Source: CAVSNH01 sp963729275 (GTDB lineage: Bacteria > Actinomycetota > Acidimicrobiia > Acidimicrobiales > RAAP-2). Taken from it: a stretch of 64,000 nucleotides of DNA. A program made the translations under genes and the position numbers. Positions 51,949 to 61,854 of this stretch are shown piece by piece; the stretch's first letter is position 1; each line of letters starts with the position of its first letter. The DNA lies in the NCBI GenBank assembly GCA_963729275.1, contig CAVSNH010000003.1:310001-374000 (forward strand). Reading direction: 5' to 3'. A model generated the notes under the pieces. The model ran no database searches and had not been told where the DNA came from. It worked only from the letters and a program-made list of their open reading frames with translations.

Positions 51949-53528
51949 TCAGGCCGACTCCGCGGCCGGATCGCCCAGGCCGTCGCGCAACTGGTTCTTC
52001 AGTATCTTGCCCGCCGAGTTGCGCGGCAGGTGATCGGTGAACTCCCACCGACGCGGCACTTTGTAGGCAGCCAGCTCGTCGAGGGCGTGGGCGCGGAGGC
52101 TCTCCGGGTCAGGGGCAACACCGGGGCGGGGCACCACCACGGCCACCAGGTCCTCACCCAGCACCTCGTGAGCGACGCCCACCACCGCCACCTCGGCGAC
52201 ATCCGGATGGGTGGCGATCACGTTCTCCACGTCGACGGCATGGATGTTGTGCCCACCCCGGATGATCACGTCCTTGGCCCGGCCGGAGATGTACAGGTAA
52301 CCGTCCTCGTCGAGCTTGCCGATGTCGCCGGTCCGCAGCCATCCGTCCACCCATGTCGCCGTCGTAGCCTCCGGGTCGTCGAGGTACTCGCGAGGCCGGC
52401 CGGGGATGTGCAGCTCGATGCGACCGAGCTCCCCGGCCGGGACCTCGACCCCGTCGTCGTCGATACAACGAACCTCCGCCGGAGGGGCCGGCTTTCCCAC
52501 CGACCCGGGACGACGAACCGCCTCGCCCTTGGGCATCAGGCAGTAGACGGATCCGGCCTCGGTCATGCCGTAGTTGTTGGACACCAGGGCATCGGGCATC
52601 TTGGTCTGCAGACGATCGACGGCCGACGGCGAGAGTGGTGCGCTACCCACGGAGCAGATCTGCACGAAGCTGAGGTCGGCCGTCCCAAACCGGGGATGGA
52701 CGAGCAGTAGCTGGACCATGGCCGGCACCAGAAACACGGCCAGCGGGCGCTCGGCTTCCACGACGTCGAACCACACGTCGGCGTCGAACCGCGGCAAGTA
52801 GCACGAGATCATGCCCATCTTCATCGGGCTGAAAATGAAGCTGACCCCGGCAAAGGTCGACTGCGGGCTGGCGTGCAGCCACCGCTCGCCCGACCACATC
52901 GGCTCGCCATTGGGAATGGCCGATGCGTTGGTGTGGCGGATGGCCACGGCCTTCGGGTTCCCCGTGGTCCCCGAAGTGAAGAGGATGTCGGCCAGGTCAT
53001 CGGACCCCACCTCGACCTGATATTCGGAGCCATCAACATCGAGGGCGACACTCCACCCCACCCGGTGCGCATCCCGGGGAGAGCCGTCGGCCGAGCCCGA
53101 CGGCGACGCGTCGATCACCCACGAGAGAGGCGACGCCTCCGCTCCGGCCAGCCCCAGGGCGTTGCCCACCCGCTCCCGGTCGGCGACCAGCACGGAAACT
53201 CGGGCATGGGCCACCATGCGGGCGACCTCGTTGCCCGACAACCGGGCGTCGAGTGGGACGATGGCCGCCCCCGCCTTGTGGGCGGCCGCGTAGGTCGTGA
53301 CCCACCGGAGCCCGTTGGTGCCGTCCAGTTGCACGGCGACCCGGTCCCCCGGCCCACGCCCAGCGAGGTGAGCCCGCGGGCCAACTGGTTGGAGTCCCGC
53401 TCCCACTCGGCGAAGGTGAGCTGCCCCTCCCCGATCACGCGGTAACCGGGCTCATCGGGGAAGCGCTCGGCCATCAGCCGCAATTGGTCGACCTGCAGGC
53501 TCGACCCTGTCCGGGGCGTGTCGCTCAC
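51949..53528 (-). CDS. AMP-forming acyl-CoA synthetase (FadD-like), frameshifted at about 53350
   Basis: Starts at GTG 53528 (VSDTPRTGSSLQVDQL) behind a strong AGGAGGGAGG site, reads LTFAEWERDSNQLARGLTSL, then needs one missing C in the GGGCCGGGGG run to continue as GDRVAVQLDGTNGLRWV. Motifs: DILFTSGTTGNPKAVAIRHT, SNNYGMTEAG, GWLRTGDIGKLDEDGYLYIS and the lysine in PRNSAGKILKNQL. Restored length is about 526 residues. A typical fatty or steroid-acid ligase; substrate unknown. Confidence 0.88.
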
Positions 53529-53579
53529 CAGCCTCCCTCCTTCCTCCGGCATCGGCTCACGGGCACCGACGATCGCCGC

Positions 53580-54413
53580 TCATCCGATCGAGCGTCGGAG
53601 GAATCCAACCATGCCCACCGCGGCCAGCGCCACCAGCGCACCGACGGCCACCACGAAGCAGATCCACACCGGGATATGGGGTACGGACGGGGCCATCAGG
53701 CCCCGGAGTCCCTCGCTCACGTAGGTCATGGGGTTGGCCGCGCAGACGACCTGGAACCACCGGATGCGGGCCAGCGAGGGCCAGGGGTACTGGCTCGAGC
53801 CGGTGAAGAGCAGCGGGGTGAGGACGAGGGCGAAGGTCACATTGATGCGGTTCGGTGCCACGAAGGTCCCGAGGATCAGGCCCATGGCCGCGCCGAGCAG
53901 GGCACCGAGGACGGTCATGGCCACCACGCCCCCGGCGGCACCGGCGGTCCACGGGATCGAGCCCAGCAGCCAGACCCCGATCGGGAACATGACGGCGGCG
54001 GCCACCGTCCCCCGCATGGCCGAAAACACCACCTTCTCGATGGCCACCGCCCCGGTCGGCAGCGGGGCGAGCAGCCGGTCCTCGATCTCGTTGCTGTAGG
54101 AGAACTCGATGACCAGCGGGAGCGCGGTGCTCTGCAGCCCGGTGAGGACGCCGGCCAGGGCGACGAGCCCCGGGAAGAGGACGTCGGTGTAGCCAGGACG
54201 GGCGTAGCCGAGCTGGGTCAGGACTTTGCCGAACACGAACAGCAGGAACAGTGGCTGGAGGATGACCTGGGCCAGGAAGAGCGGGAACTCCCGTCCGGTT
54301 ACGTAGCAGTCGCGGCGAAGGATGGCGAGCCACGTCGACCACGGGCCGAACCGGCGCAGGTGACCGGGCTCGGAGGAGGTGGCCCACCGGTCGACGTCGG
54401 GCGGGGCCGTCAT
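53580..54413 (-). CDS. ABC-2-type transporter permease (DrrB-like)
   Basis: A 277-residue membrane protein with a cytoplasmic N-terminus (about 40 residues) and six hydrophobic segments, starting LFLAQVILQPLFLLFVFGKV. YSNEIEDRLLAPLP is the conserved ABC-2 loop and the C-terminus ends in a basic tail. It forms the membrane channel of an exporter with the ATPase encoded just upstream; its ATG overlaps the ATPase stop (ATGA 54410-54413). Such pairs export lipids or drugs. Confidence 0.9.
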   Translation of the reverse strand: MTAPPDVDRWATSSEPGHLRRFGPWSTWLAILRRDCYVTGREFPLFLAQVILQPLFLLFVFGKVLTQLGYARPGYTDVLFPGLVALAGVLTGLQSTALPLVIEFSYSNEIEDRLLAPLPTGAVAIEKVVFSAMRGTVAAAVMFPIGVWLLGSIPWTAGAAGGVVAMTVLGALLGAAMGLILGTFVAPNRINVTFALVLTPLLFTGSSQYPWPSLARIRWFQVVCAANPMTYVSEGLRGLMAPSVPHIPVWICFVVAVGALVALAAVGMVGFLRRSIG

Positions 54414-55402
54414 CGGAGCGACCGTCCGGTCAGGTGGATGAAGAGGTCCTCGAGCGTGGGCTCACCCGGTCGCATGTCGGTCAGCCGTCCGCCGGCTGCG
54501 GTCACGGCCTCGGCCACCGGTCCCATGAGGGCGACGGCGTCGCCCTGCACGTAGACCCGGTAGCGCCAGCCGGGCGTCTCCGGGTCCTCGGGCTCCTCGA
54601 CCCGCTCGACCCGCTCGAGCCCGGCCAGGCGACGGTGGAGCGCGGCCCGGTCGGCGCCCGGGCCCGGCTCGACGGTGCAGTCGAGGGTGCGCTCGCCGGC
54701 CATCCCCCGCACGAGGGCACCCGGCGCATCCAGGGCGAGGACGGACCCATGATCGATGATGGCCACCCGGTCGCTCAAGGTGGCTGCCTCGTCCATGTCG
54801 TGGGTGGTGATGACCACCGTCGTCCCCGACGCCCGCAACTCGCCGATGCGGTCCCACAGGAACAGTCGGGCGGCCGGGTCGAGGCCTGTGGACGGCTCGT
54901 CGAGGAAGAGGACACGGGGCGAGTGCATGAGGGCCCGGGCGATCATCATGCGCTGGATCTGGCCGCCCGAGAAGTCGTCGGGCCTACCGCCGGCCCGGTC
55001 GGCCAAGCCGAATTGCTCGAGCAGCTCTTGAGCCCGTGCCCGTCGCACTGGCCCGGAGACGCCGTGATAGCTGGCGTGGAAGAGCAGGTTCTGGCGCACG
55101 GAGAGCGACCGGTCGAGGTTGTTCTGCTGGGGGACGACGCCCAGGATGCGGCGGGCCCCCACCGGGTCGGCCGACACGTCCACACCGGCCACCCTGGCCT
55201 GACCTGAGGTTGGTCGGATGCGGGTGGTCAGGATGCCGATGGTGGTCGTCTTGCCGGCACCGTTCGGGCCGAGCACGCCGAACACCTCGCCGGCGGCCAC
55301 CCGAAAGCTGATGCCGGCCACTGCGTCGACCGGCGCCTTCGGGTACCGCTTGACGAGGTCACCGACGTCGACCGCCCACTCCTCGTCCACCTCGGCCCGC
55401 AT
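54410..55402 (-). CDS. ABC transporter ATP-binding protein (DrrA-like)
   Basis: 330 residues from ATG 55402 (MRAEVDEEWAVDVGDLVKRY); TTG 55426 would add eight. Walker A GPNGAGKTTTIGIL, Q-loop VPQQNNLDRSL, signature DFSGGQIQRMMIARAL, Walker B VLFLDEPSTGLD and H-loop ITTHDMDEA are intact. The ~90-residue C-terminal domain is the regulatory extension of DrrA-type drug/lipid exporters. Cotranscribed with the permease. Confidence 0.93.
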   Translation of the reverse strand: MRAEVDEEWAVDVGDLVKRYPKAPVDAVAGISFRVAAGEVFGVLGPNGAGKTTTIGILTTRIRPTSGQARVAGVDVSADPVGARRILGVVPQQNNLDRSLSVRQNLLFHASYHGVSGPVRRARAQELLEQFGLADRAGGRPDDFSGGQIQRMMIARALMHSPRVLFLDEPSTGLDPAARLFLWDRIGELRASGTTVVITTHDMDEAATLSDRVAIIDHGSVLALDAPGALVRGMAGERTLDCTVEPGPGADRAALHRRLAGLERVERVEEPEDPETPGWRYRVYVQGDAVALMGPVAEAVTAAGGRLTDMRPGEPTLEDLFIHLTGRSLR

Positions 55403-55834
55403 GACCACCGTCTCTCCATCCCTCAATCCCTCCGGGCACCTTCAATCCATCCCGGCGGCCCGGCCCTCCCGGCGGCCCGGCGTGCCCGATCCCCGGCCCT
55501 CCGGCCCATATCAGGCCGTCAACCGATTCGATGGCGTGCGCCTCGGGGCCTCGGGCGTCGACTTCGGTTACCGGCCAGTACCCGATCGAATCCGAACAAC
55601 GACGCGCCGGATGAGCCGACAACGGCAACCACACGGCATTCCGAATTAGCCGGCGACCAGGGACGGGACCGACAGGCATGGTGAACCCTGACATGAGTAT
55701 CCTACAAATGCCCTCGGGAGCCATCGTCCGAAGAACGGTCGGCTGCTCCGACATTGGGTGGTCGGAACTCGTCGAGGGTGCAAAGGCGGTCGAGACGGGA
55801 ACATGAGCAGTACGACAAGAAGGATGGGGGAGAC
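55403..55834. other. Divergent intergenic region upstream of the Liv operon
   Basis: No coding sequence seen. It holds a 14-bp direct repeat CCCGGCGGCCCGGC at 55451-55464 and 55468-55481. TATCCTACAAATG near 55698 is AT-rich and might hold a -10, without a clear -35. GGGGGAG at about 55826 is the ribosome site of the substrate-binding protein. Confidence 0.5.
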
Positions 55835-57268
55835 ATGCATTACCGCATGAGGCGGAGCTTGGGGCTTATGGCCGGCGCGGCCGGACTTGCCGTGCTGCTG
55901 GCGGCCTGCTCGAGCAACTCGAGCAGCTCGACGACCACGACGACGTCCGCCGGCTCACCCACGACGGCCGCCACGACCACGTCGAGCGGCGGCGGCGTCT
56001 CGGTTGCCGCAGGTCAGCCGGTCGTCGTCGGCTCCATCGCCACGCTGACCGGCGCCATCGCCTCCAACTTCAACGGCACGCCTGCCGGCATGCAGGCCTA
56101 CTTCGACTACATCGACGCCAAGGGCGGCGTCGACGGTCACAAGTTCCTCCTCAAGTACAACGAGGACGACGGCAGCGACCCCACCACCTTCACCCAGCTC
56201 TCCCACACCCTCATCGAGCAAGACCACGTCTTCGCCGTGCTGGCGTCCTCGTTCTTCTTCACCCCGAACTTCTTCGTGTCGACCGACACGCCGACGTTCG
56301 GCTACAACGTCTCGGGCAACTGGGCCGGGCCGGCCAACCTGTTCGCGGCCGGCGGCTCGACCCAGAACTACAACGCTGGCGGCCCGGCGGTGGCCTACGC
56401 CATCAAGCACACCGACTCAACCGGGTGGCGTTCATCAGCTACGGAGCGGCCATCACCTCCTCGTACGACGCCTGCGACGCCGACGCCACGGACCTGTCCA
56501 AGGCCGGCATCGACGTCGTCTACACCGACCTCGACGCCGGTTTGGGCGGCAGCTACACCTCGGCCGTCCAGCGCATGCAGGCGGACGGATGTCGACTTCG
56601 TCGTCAGCTGCATGCAGGCCTCCGACAGCATCACCATGGCCCGCGAGATGCAGCAGTACGGGTTCACCAAGGTCCACCAGCTCTGGTTCGACGGCTACGA
56701 CTACAGCCTGCTCAAGCAGTACAACTCGATCATGCAGGGCGTCTACCTCAACGCCAATGGCAGCGTTCCCTTCAGTGCCGTCAACACCTACCCGGGGAAG
56801 TACCCGGGCGAGGCGACCTATCAGTCCATCATGAAGAAGTACGAGCCCAGCTTCGAATACTCACAGGAAGCCCTGCAGGGTTGGCAGTCGGCCGCATTGC
56901 TGGTCGCCGGTGTAAAGGCCGCGGGCAGCGACGTAACCCAGGCCAACGTCATCGCCGACATCAACAAGGTCACCGACGACACCGGCGGCGGTGTGGCCGA
57001 CGTGACCAACTGGACCACCGGCCACAACGAGTCCATGACCGTCTACCCGTTGTGTAGTGCCTTCGTGCAGGTCAAGGGCAACACCTTCGTGCCCGCTCTC
57101 AACCCCGCACCCGGCGTGTTCGATTGCTTCGGCCCGGGCAAGCCAGTGAGCGGTGGGGTGCCCTCGCCATTAGTGCAGGGAAGTGGTACTCCGACCGACA
57201 TCGCATCCCGCGTGAATCTGAAGGATCCTGTGCTCGTGGCGCCGCCCGCGGGAACACCGGGGACGTGA
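55835..57268 (+). CDS. Liv-type ABC transporter substrate-binding lipoprotein, internal out-of-frame segment
   Basis: Periplasmic-binding-protein (type I) subunit, about 477 residues. The signal sequence MHYRMRRSLGLMAGAAGLAV ends in the lipobox LLAACSS, so it is a lipoprotein, followed by a Ser/Thr linker. GQPVVVGSIATLTGAIASNF starts the mature fold. Bases 56418-56588 are in the wrong frame: the real reading there is VAFISYGAAITSSYDACDAD through AGLGGSYTSAVQRMQADG. A lost C and a gained base cancel, so the frame looks open throughout. Ligand unknown; it need not be an amino acid. Confidence 0.88.
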   Translation: MHYRMRRSLGLMAGAAGLAVLLAACSSNSSSSTTTTTSAGSPTTAATTTSSGGGVSVAAGQPVVVGSIATLTGAIASNFNGTPAGMQAYFDYIDAKGGVDGHKFLLKYNEDDGSDPTTFTQLSHTLIEQDHVFAVLASSFFFTPNFFVSTDTPTFGYNVSGNWAGPANLFAAGGSTQNYNAGGPAVAYAIKHTDSTGWRSSATERPSPPRTTPATPTPRTCPRPASTSSTPTSTPVWAAATPRPSSACRRTDVDFVVSCMQASDSITMAREMQQYGFTKVHQLWFDGYDYSLLKQYNSIMQGVYLNANGSVPFSAVNTYPGKYPGEATYQSIMKKYEPSFEYSQEALQGWQSAALLVAGVKAAGSDVTQANVIADINKVTDDTGGGVADVTNWTTGHNESMTVYPLCSAFVQVKGNTFVPALNPAPGVFDCFGPGKPVSGGVPSPLVQGSGTPTDIASRVNLKDPVLVAPPAGTPGT

Positions 57269-57309
57269 GCCGGCCCGGCCCGGGCGAGACGGCGAAAAGG
57301 GGCGGCCCA

Positions 57310-58272
57310 GTGAGCCAATTCATCGGCTTCGCCATCCCCGGCGTCCCCTACGGGTGCACCTTCGCCATCGTCGCCGTCGGCCTGGTCCTCACCTACCAGG
57401 CGACCGGCGTCTTCAACTTCGCCTTTGGTGCCCAGGCCTACATGTCGGCCTATGCCTTCACTCGGCTCGTCCAGAGTGCCGGACTCCCCGTCTGGCTGGC
57501 CTTCATCCTCTCCGTGGTCATCCTGGCTCCCGCCTTCGGCCTCGTACTCGATCGGCTTCTCTTCCGCAAGATCCCCAACTCCAACACCACAGCCAAGCTC
57601 ATTATGGGCATCAGCATCTTCGTCGGCGTCCCGGTCTGATGCAGGTGCTGTTCGGTAGCCAGAACATCTACAACGCGCCCAGCATTCTCTTCAATCCCAA
57701 CGTCATCTACTTCCACGTCTTCACCGCGCCGTTCAGCGGCACCGATCTGAGCTCGGTGGTGTGCACGGTGGCCGTCCTCATCGCTCTGGTAATCCTCATG
57801 CGGTTCACCAATCTCGGTCTCCAGATGCGAGGCGCGGTCGAGAGCCGGCGCCTCGTCCAGCTCGACGGGGTCAACTCCGGCAAGGTGGTGGCCACGGCAT
57901 GGGCCATCTCGAGCTTCATGGCCGGACTGGCCGGCGTCATCCTCGCCCCCTCAACAACCAGCTGCGTTCGACCGTATTACGCCACGCTCATGGTGGCTGC
58001 GTTCGCCTGCGCAGCCTGGGCCTCGCTGCGGTCACTGCCCATCGCCGCCATCGGTCGGCGTGCTCCTGGGCGTGCTGACCCTGCGTGCTGCAGGGTTATC
58101 TGCCGGCGAGCTCCTCGTTCTCGGCGGCCCTCCTGTACTCCGTGCCGTTCATCGTGCTGTTCGCCGCTCTACTCATCGTTCCGGGCCTGCGCAGTCTCGA
58201 CGAGTCGGAGGACCCACTGGCCTCGGTCGACCCACCGGTGCCGCCCACCGCCGCCCTGCACGCGCTCCGCAG
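57310..58272 (+). pseudogene. Liv-type ABC permease, LivH-like (multiple frameshifts)
   Basis: Starts at GTG 57310 (VSQFIGFAIPGVPYGCTFAI), with LVLTYQATGVFNFAFGAQAY, the LivH signature. The frame breaks near 57633, 57951, 57975, 58052 and 58083; the pieces FTNLGLQMRGAVESRRLVQL, SSFMAGLAGVILAP, NNQLRST and GYLPASSSFSAALLYSVPF align in order to one LivH. The end is unclear: the last frame runs into the LivM-like start, and many relatives have LivH and LivM fused in one chain, which may be true here. Indels in C/G runs suggest unpolished sequence. Confidence 0.72.
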
Positions 58273-59374
58273 ATGGACCGGATCATCCGCCGACTCTGGT
58301 ATCTGTTCCTCGGGGCCTTCATCGTCTCGATGCTGACCTGGATCCCAGCGACCTGGACGTTCGTGTTCAACGAAGGGCTGGCCTTTGCAGTCATCTTCCT
58401 TTCCATCACGCTCATCACCGGTATGGGCGGCCAGCTCTCATCTGGCTCAGGCCACACTCGCCGGGGTCGGTGCCTTCACCGCCGCCCAGCTGGCGAACCA
58501 CCTCGGGCTCAATATTCTGGTTGGCGGCATCGTTGGAGCGGTGCTGGCCGCAGTGGTGGCCACCATCCTGGCTCTGGCCTCGCTCCGCCTGAAGGGTCTG
58601 GGGCTCGCCCTCATGACCATCGCCGCCGCGCTCTTCTTCGACAACTCCGTCTTCGACCAATCGTGGCATCAGCAACGGGGTCTCCCTCACCATCCAGCAG
58701 AAATGGGTCGGATCTCGGCCTGTTCAACCCCAACGGCCACAACGTCTTCATCCTCGAGATGATCGTCCTCAGTCATCTGCGTCATCGTCATCCTCCTCAT
58801 CCGCAAGGGCACTGTCGGTCAGTACTTCTCGGCCATGCGGGGCAGCGAGACAGCGGCGGCCGGGCTCGGCATCAACCTCACCTGGCAACGGATGATCGAT
58901 CTTCGCCATCTCGGGGGCGATGGCCGGAATCGGCGGGACTCTACTCGTCGTCCAGCAGCAAACCATCAACAACACGACGTTCAGCTACATCTTCAGTTTG
59001 GTCTTCGTGGTCATCGTCGTCACGACCGGGGTCTCCACCGTCGAGGGCGCCATCCAGGGCGGCATGGGTATTCGTCATCATCCAGCAGCTCCTCTCCTAC
59101 CTGCCCGCCCGCCTGGGCGGTAACAGCCTCGTGCTTGTCTTCTTCGCCTTCGGTGCCCTCCAGTACGCCAACCATCCCGAGGGCATCCTCGAGTTACCAG
59201 AAACGCAGATCGACCTTGCGCTTCGAGGGCCTGCTCTTCAAGCCGAAGGGACGGAAATATCGGTGTCCGGCTGGGCCCATCTCCGGTGGCGGTGGCACGA
59301 ACGGACCGTCGCCGGTCGGCGGCCTGGTCGAGACCGTCGAGGCCCTGGGTGCTGACCCCCGGGGGCCGATATGA
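58273..59374 (+). pseudogene. Liv-type ABC permease, LivM-like (multiple frameshifts)
   Basis: From ATG 58273 (MDRIIRRLWYLFLGAFIVSM) through GLAFAVIFLSITLITGMGGQ, then, in shifting frames, LAQATLAGVGAFTAAQLANH, GLGLALMTIAAALFFDNSVF, GISNGVSLTIQQKW, RKGTVGQYFSAMRGSETAAA, GTLLVVQQQTINNTTFSYIF and VIIQQLLSYLPARLGGNSLV. Together these make one LivM with about eight indels (near 58440, 58665, 58715, 58772, 58898, 59066, 59196). The last frame ends at TGA 59372-59374, overlapping the LivG ATG. May be fused to the LivH-like part. Confidence 0.72.
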
Positions 59375-60165
59375 CTGCCGATGGCGCCGACGACGACCGA
59401 CCAAGTCGCCGCTGCTGGAGGTCTCCGGTGTCAGCAAGTCGTTCGGCGGCATCGCCGCGGTGAGCGACATGACCTTCAACCTCTCGCGGGGCGAGAGCGT
59501 CGGCCTCGTCGGCCCCAACGGTGCCGGCAAGACCACCTTGTTCAACTGCATCTGTGGCCAGCTCAAACCTGAGCAGGGCACGATCTCTCTCCAAGGCGAG
59601 AGCATCGTCGAGCTGCCCGTTTACAAGCGTGCTCGCCGCGGGCTCGGACGCACCTATCAGCGGGTCGAAGTCTTCCCGGATATGAACGTGCGAGAGCACC
59701 TTCTCGTGGCCGAGCGCGCCCGGCGTGGCGACGGCCACCTCTGGCAAGGACCTCTGCAACAAGAGCAAGGCGAGACCCGAAGAGGTCGAGCGGGTGGCAG
59801 AGGTCCTCGACCTGGTGGGCATCGCCGACCGGGCCGACACTCCGGTCTCCGCACTCGGGCTCGGGTCGTGCCGTCTGGTCGAACTGGCCCGCGCCCTCGT
59901 CTCCGACCCGGTCCTGCTGCTGGCTGACGAACCGTCGTCCGGCCTCGACATGCAGGAGACCCAAGAGCTGGCCCACGTGCTCCGCACGCTGCAAGAGGAA
60001 CGGGGCATGGCCGTGCTGCTGGTCGAGCATGACCTGGCCATGGTCGGTGCCGTGGTCGACCGCACCATCGTCATGGATCTCGGCTCGATGGTCGCCGTGG
60101 GCACCTTCGACGAGGTCATGGCCGACCCCAGCGTGCGCAACGCCTATCTCGGGATAACCGAATGA
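59371..60165 (+). CDS. livG: Liv-type ABC transporter ATP-binding protein LivG-like, two frameshifts
   Basis: MTADGADDDRP from ATG 59371, then one frame over KSPLLEVSGVSKSFGGIAAV with Walker A GPNGAGKTTLFNC, and after a break near 59735 ARPEEVERVAEVLDLVGIAD with Walker B VLLLADEPSSGLDMQE and VLLVEHDLAMVG. The signature region LGLGSCRLVELARAL departs from LSGGQ, which is common in LivG proteins. Its ATG overlaps the LivM-like stop and its TGA overlaps the LivF ATG, confirming the operon despite the indels near 59397 and 59735. Confidence 0.83.
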
Positions 60166-60935
60166 GCTCCGATCCGAATTCGGCATTCGCCCCGTCCAAC
60201 GCCGCTCCGCTGGCGCTGGACGTCGAGCATGTGAGTGCCTCCTACGGTCCCTACCGGGCGCTGTTCGACGTGAGCTTCACGGTCGCCGGCGGCGGCGTGA
60301 CCGCTCTGTTGGGCTCGAACGGGTCCGGCAAGTCGACGGTGGCACGGGTGGTGAGCGGCCTTCTGCCGAGCACGAGCGGAAGCATCCGGATCGGCGGGCG
60401 GGACGTGACCCGCAAGCCGGCCTTCAAGATCGCCCGCTGGGGCATGGCCCATGTCCCCGAAGGTCGGGGCATCTTCGCCAGCCTCACCGTGGAGGAGAAC
60501 CTGACCCTGGCCTTCCGTCAACGCCTGGGCCGGAAGCTGGCCAGCGACGCTCTCGAACGGGCCTACACGACGTTCCCGATCCTGGGTGAACGGCGCAAGC
60601 AGCGAGGTGGGACCCTCTCCGGCGGACAGCAACGCCTGCTCTCGCTGGCCAAGGTGCTCATGGCACCGCCCGAGATATTGGTGGCCGACGAGCTGTCCCT
60701 CGGCCTTGCCCCCGTCGTCATCGACGCCGTCTACGACGGCTTGCGGAGCATCAACCAGGCAGGAACCGCCCTCCTCATCGTGGAGCAGCAAGTGGACCGG
60801 GCCATCGGTCTGTGCCAACAGGCGGTGGTCCTCGAGCACGGTGCCGTGGCCTTCTCCGGCCCCTCCGACCAGGCGATCAAGGCGGTGGAGCAGGTGCTGG
60901 CCAGCCGGGGTCGGGCAGCAGGCTCGGTGGCCTGA
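60162..60935 (+). CDS. livF: Liv-type ABC transporter ATP-binding protein LivF-like
   Basis: An intact 257-residue ATPase (MSSDPNSAFAPSNAAPLALD). Walker A LLGSNGSGKSTVARV, the LivF-type AHVPEGRGIFASLTVEENL, signature TLSGGQQRLLSLAKVL, Walker B ILVADELSLGLAPVV, and LIVEQQVDRA. It is the second nucleotide-binding subunit of the importer. Its clean reading frame contrasts with livHMG just upstream. Confidence 0.93.
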   Translation: MSSDPNSAFAPSNAAPLALDVEHVSASYGPYRALFDVSFTVAGGGVTALLGSNGSGKSTVARVVSGLLPSTSGSIRIGGRDVTRKPAFKIARWGMAHVPEGRGIFASLTVEENLTLAFRQRLGRKLASDALERAYTTFPILGERRKQRGGTLSGGQQRLLSLAKVLMAPPEILVADELSLGLAPVVIDAVYDGLRSINQAGTALLIVEQQVDRAIGLCQQAVVLEHGAVAFSGPSDQAIKAVEQVLASRGRAAGSVA

Positions 60936-60954
60936 GCGCCACGGGAGCTGGCGC
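60936..60954 (+). terminator. Candidate hairpin after livF
   Basis: GCGCCA (60936-60941), a seven-base loop and TGGCGC (60949-60954) form a perfect six-pair stem beginning at the base after the livF stop. No T-run. It may separate the importer from the TetR gene. Confidence 0.4.
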
Positions 60955-60997
60955 GCCGGCGACCCAGTCCCACCCGAGGAGCGTGAGTCGAAAGCCA

Positions 60998-61854
60998 ATG
61001 GCGACCGACGAGTCCAAGCAAACGGGGCGGCCGGCGAACGAGGCCGACGGCGAGGCGGCAACGGACGGCCGAGCCACAGCCGACGAGGGTCGCTCGGGCC
61101 GAGGCGGAAGTGGCGGACGTGGCGGGAGGCCCCGCAATCCGAACGCGTCGCCGGGCGATGAGACAGCTCCCGCTCCGGCCGAGGCCAAGAAGGAAGGCCC
61201 CCGGCCAACGGGTCAAAGGACGGGCACGAGGGCGGGCCGGTGGGTGGGCCGGCGGCGCGGCGGGCCCTCCGCAGCCAGGGCCGCCGAACCATGCGACGGC
61301 TGTTGGACGCGGCCATGAAGGCAATCGACGAGCGCGGCTACCACAGCACCCGGGTCCAGGACGTGGTCGACATCGCCAACACCTCGCACGGGACCTTCTA
61401 CCTCTACTTCTCGAGCAAGGAGGACCTGGTGCGGGCCCTCACCATCGAGGCGGCCAACGAGGCGACCGACCTCAGCCGGGCCATGAGCGAGGCCGGCGAA
61501 TCCCTGGACTTCGAGAGCTGGGACCGCCTGCGGACGTGGGTGGCCGGCTACTCGGTCCTCTGGGCCCGCTATGCGCCCCTCTTCCGATCGTGGACCGATC
61601 TGGCGGCCATCGACCCCGGCGTCGAGGAACAGATCCGCCGGATGGTCCTCGCCCACACCGAAGCCGTGGCCAACCGCGTGACGGCGGCGGCCAGACCGGA
61701 TGGCCTCGACCCCCATGTCGCCGGTACGGCGGTGGTGGCCATGCTCGATCGCTTCCACTTCTTGCGCGAGTTCGTCGGTCAGCCGGTCGACGACATCGCC
61801 ATCGACACGCTCACGACCATCATCCACCGGACTCTGTTCCCGGACGGCAGATGA
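60998..61854 (+). CDS. TetR-family regulator with low-complexity N-terminus, frameshifted at about 61200
   Basis: ATG 60998 opens a hydrophilic Gly/Arg/Asp-rich leader (MATDESKQTGRPANEADGEA). A break in the GGCCCCCGG run near 61198-61203 leads to the conserved frame: RALRSQGRRTMRRLLDAAMK, then the helix-turn-helix STRVQDVVDIANTSHGTFYL and YFSSKEDLVRAL. The ligand domain runs to PDGR at 61854. About 284 residues when restored. It lies 62 bp after livF and probably controls the importer. GTG 61240 gives an uninterrupted 204-residue alternative. Confidence 0.82.

Noticed and set aside
57310..59374. Programmed frameshifting in livH/livM
   Set aside because: There are too many shifts, in both directions, without slippery heptamers or a consistent site; indels are the simpler explanation.
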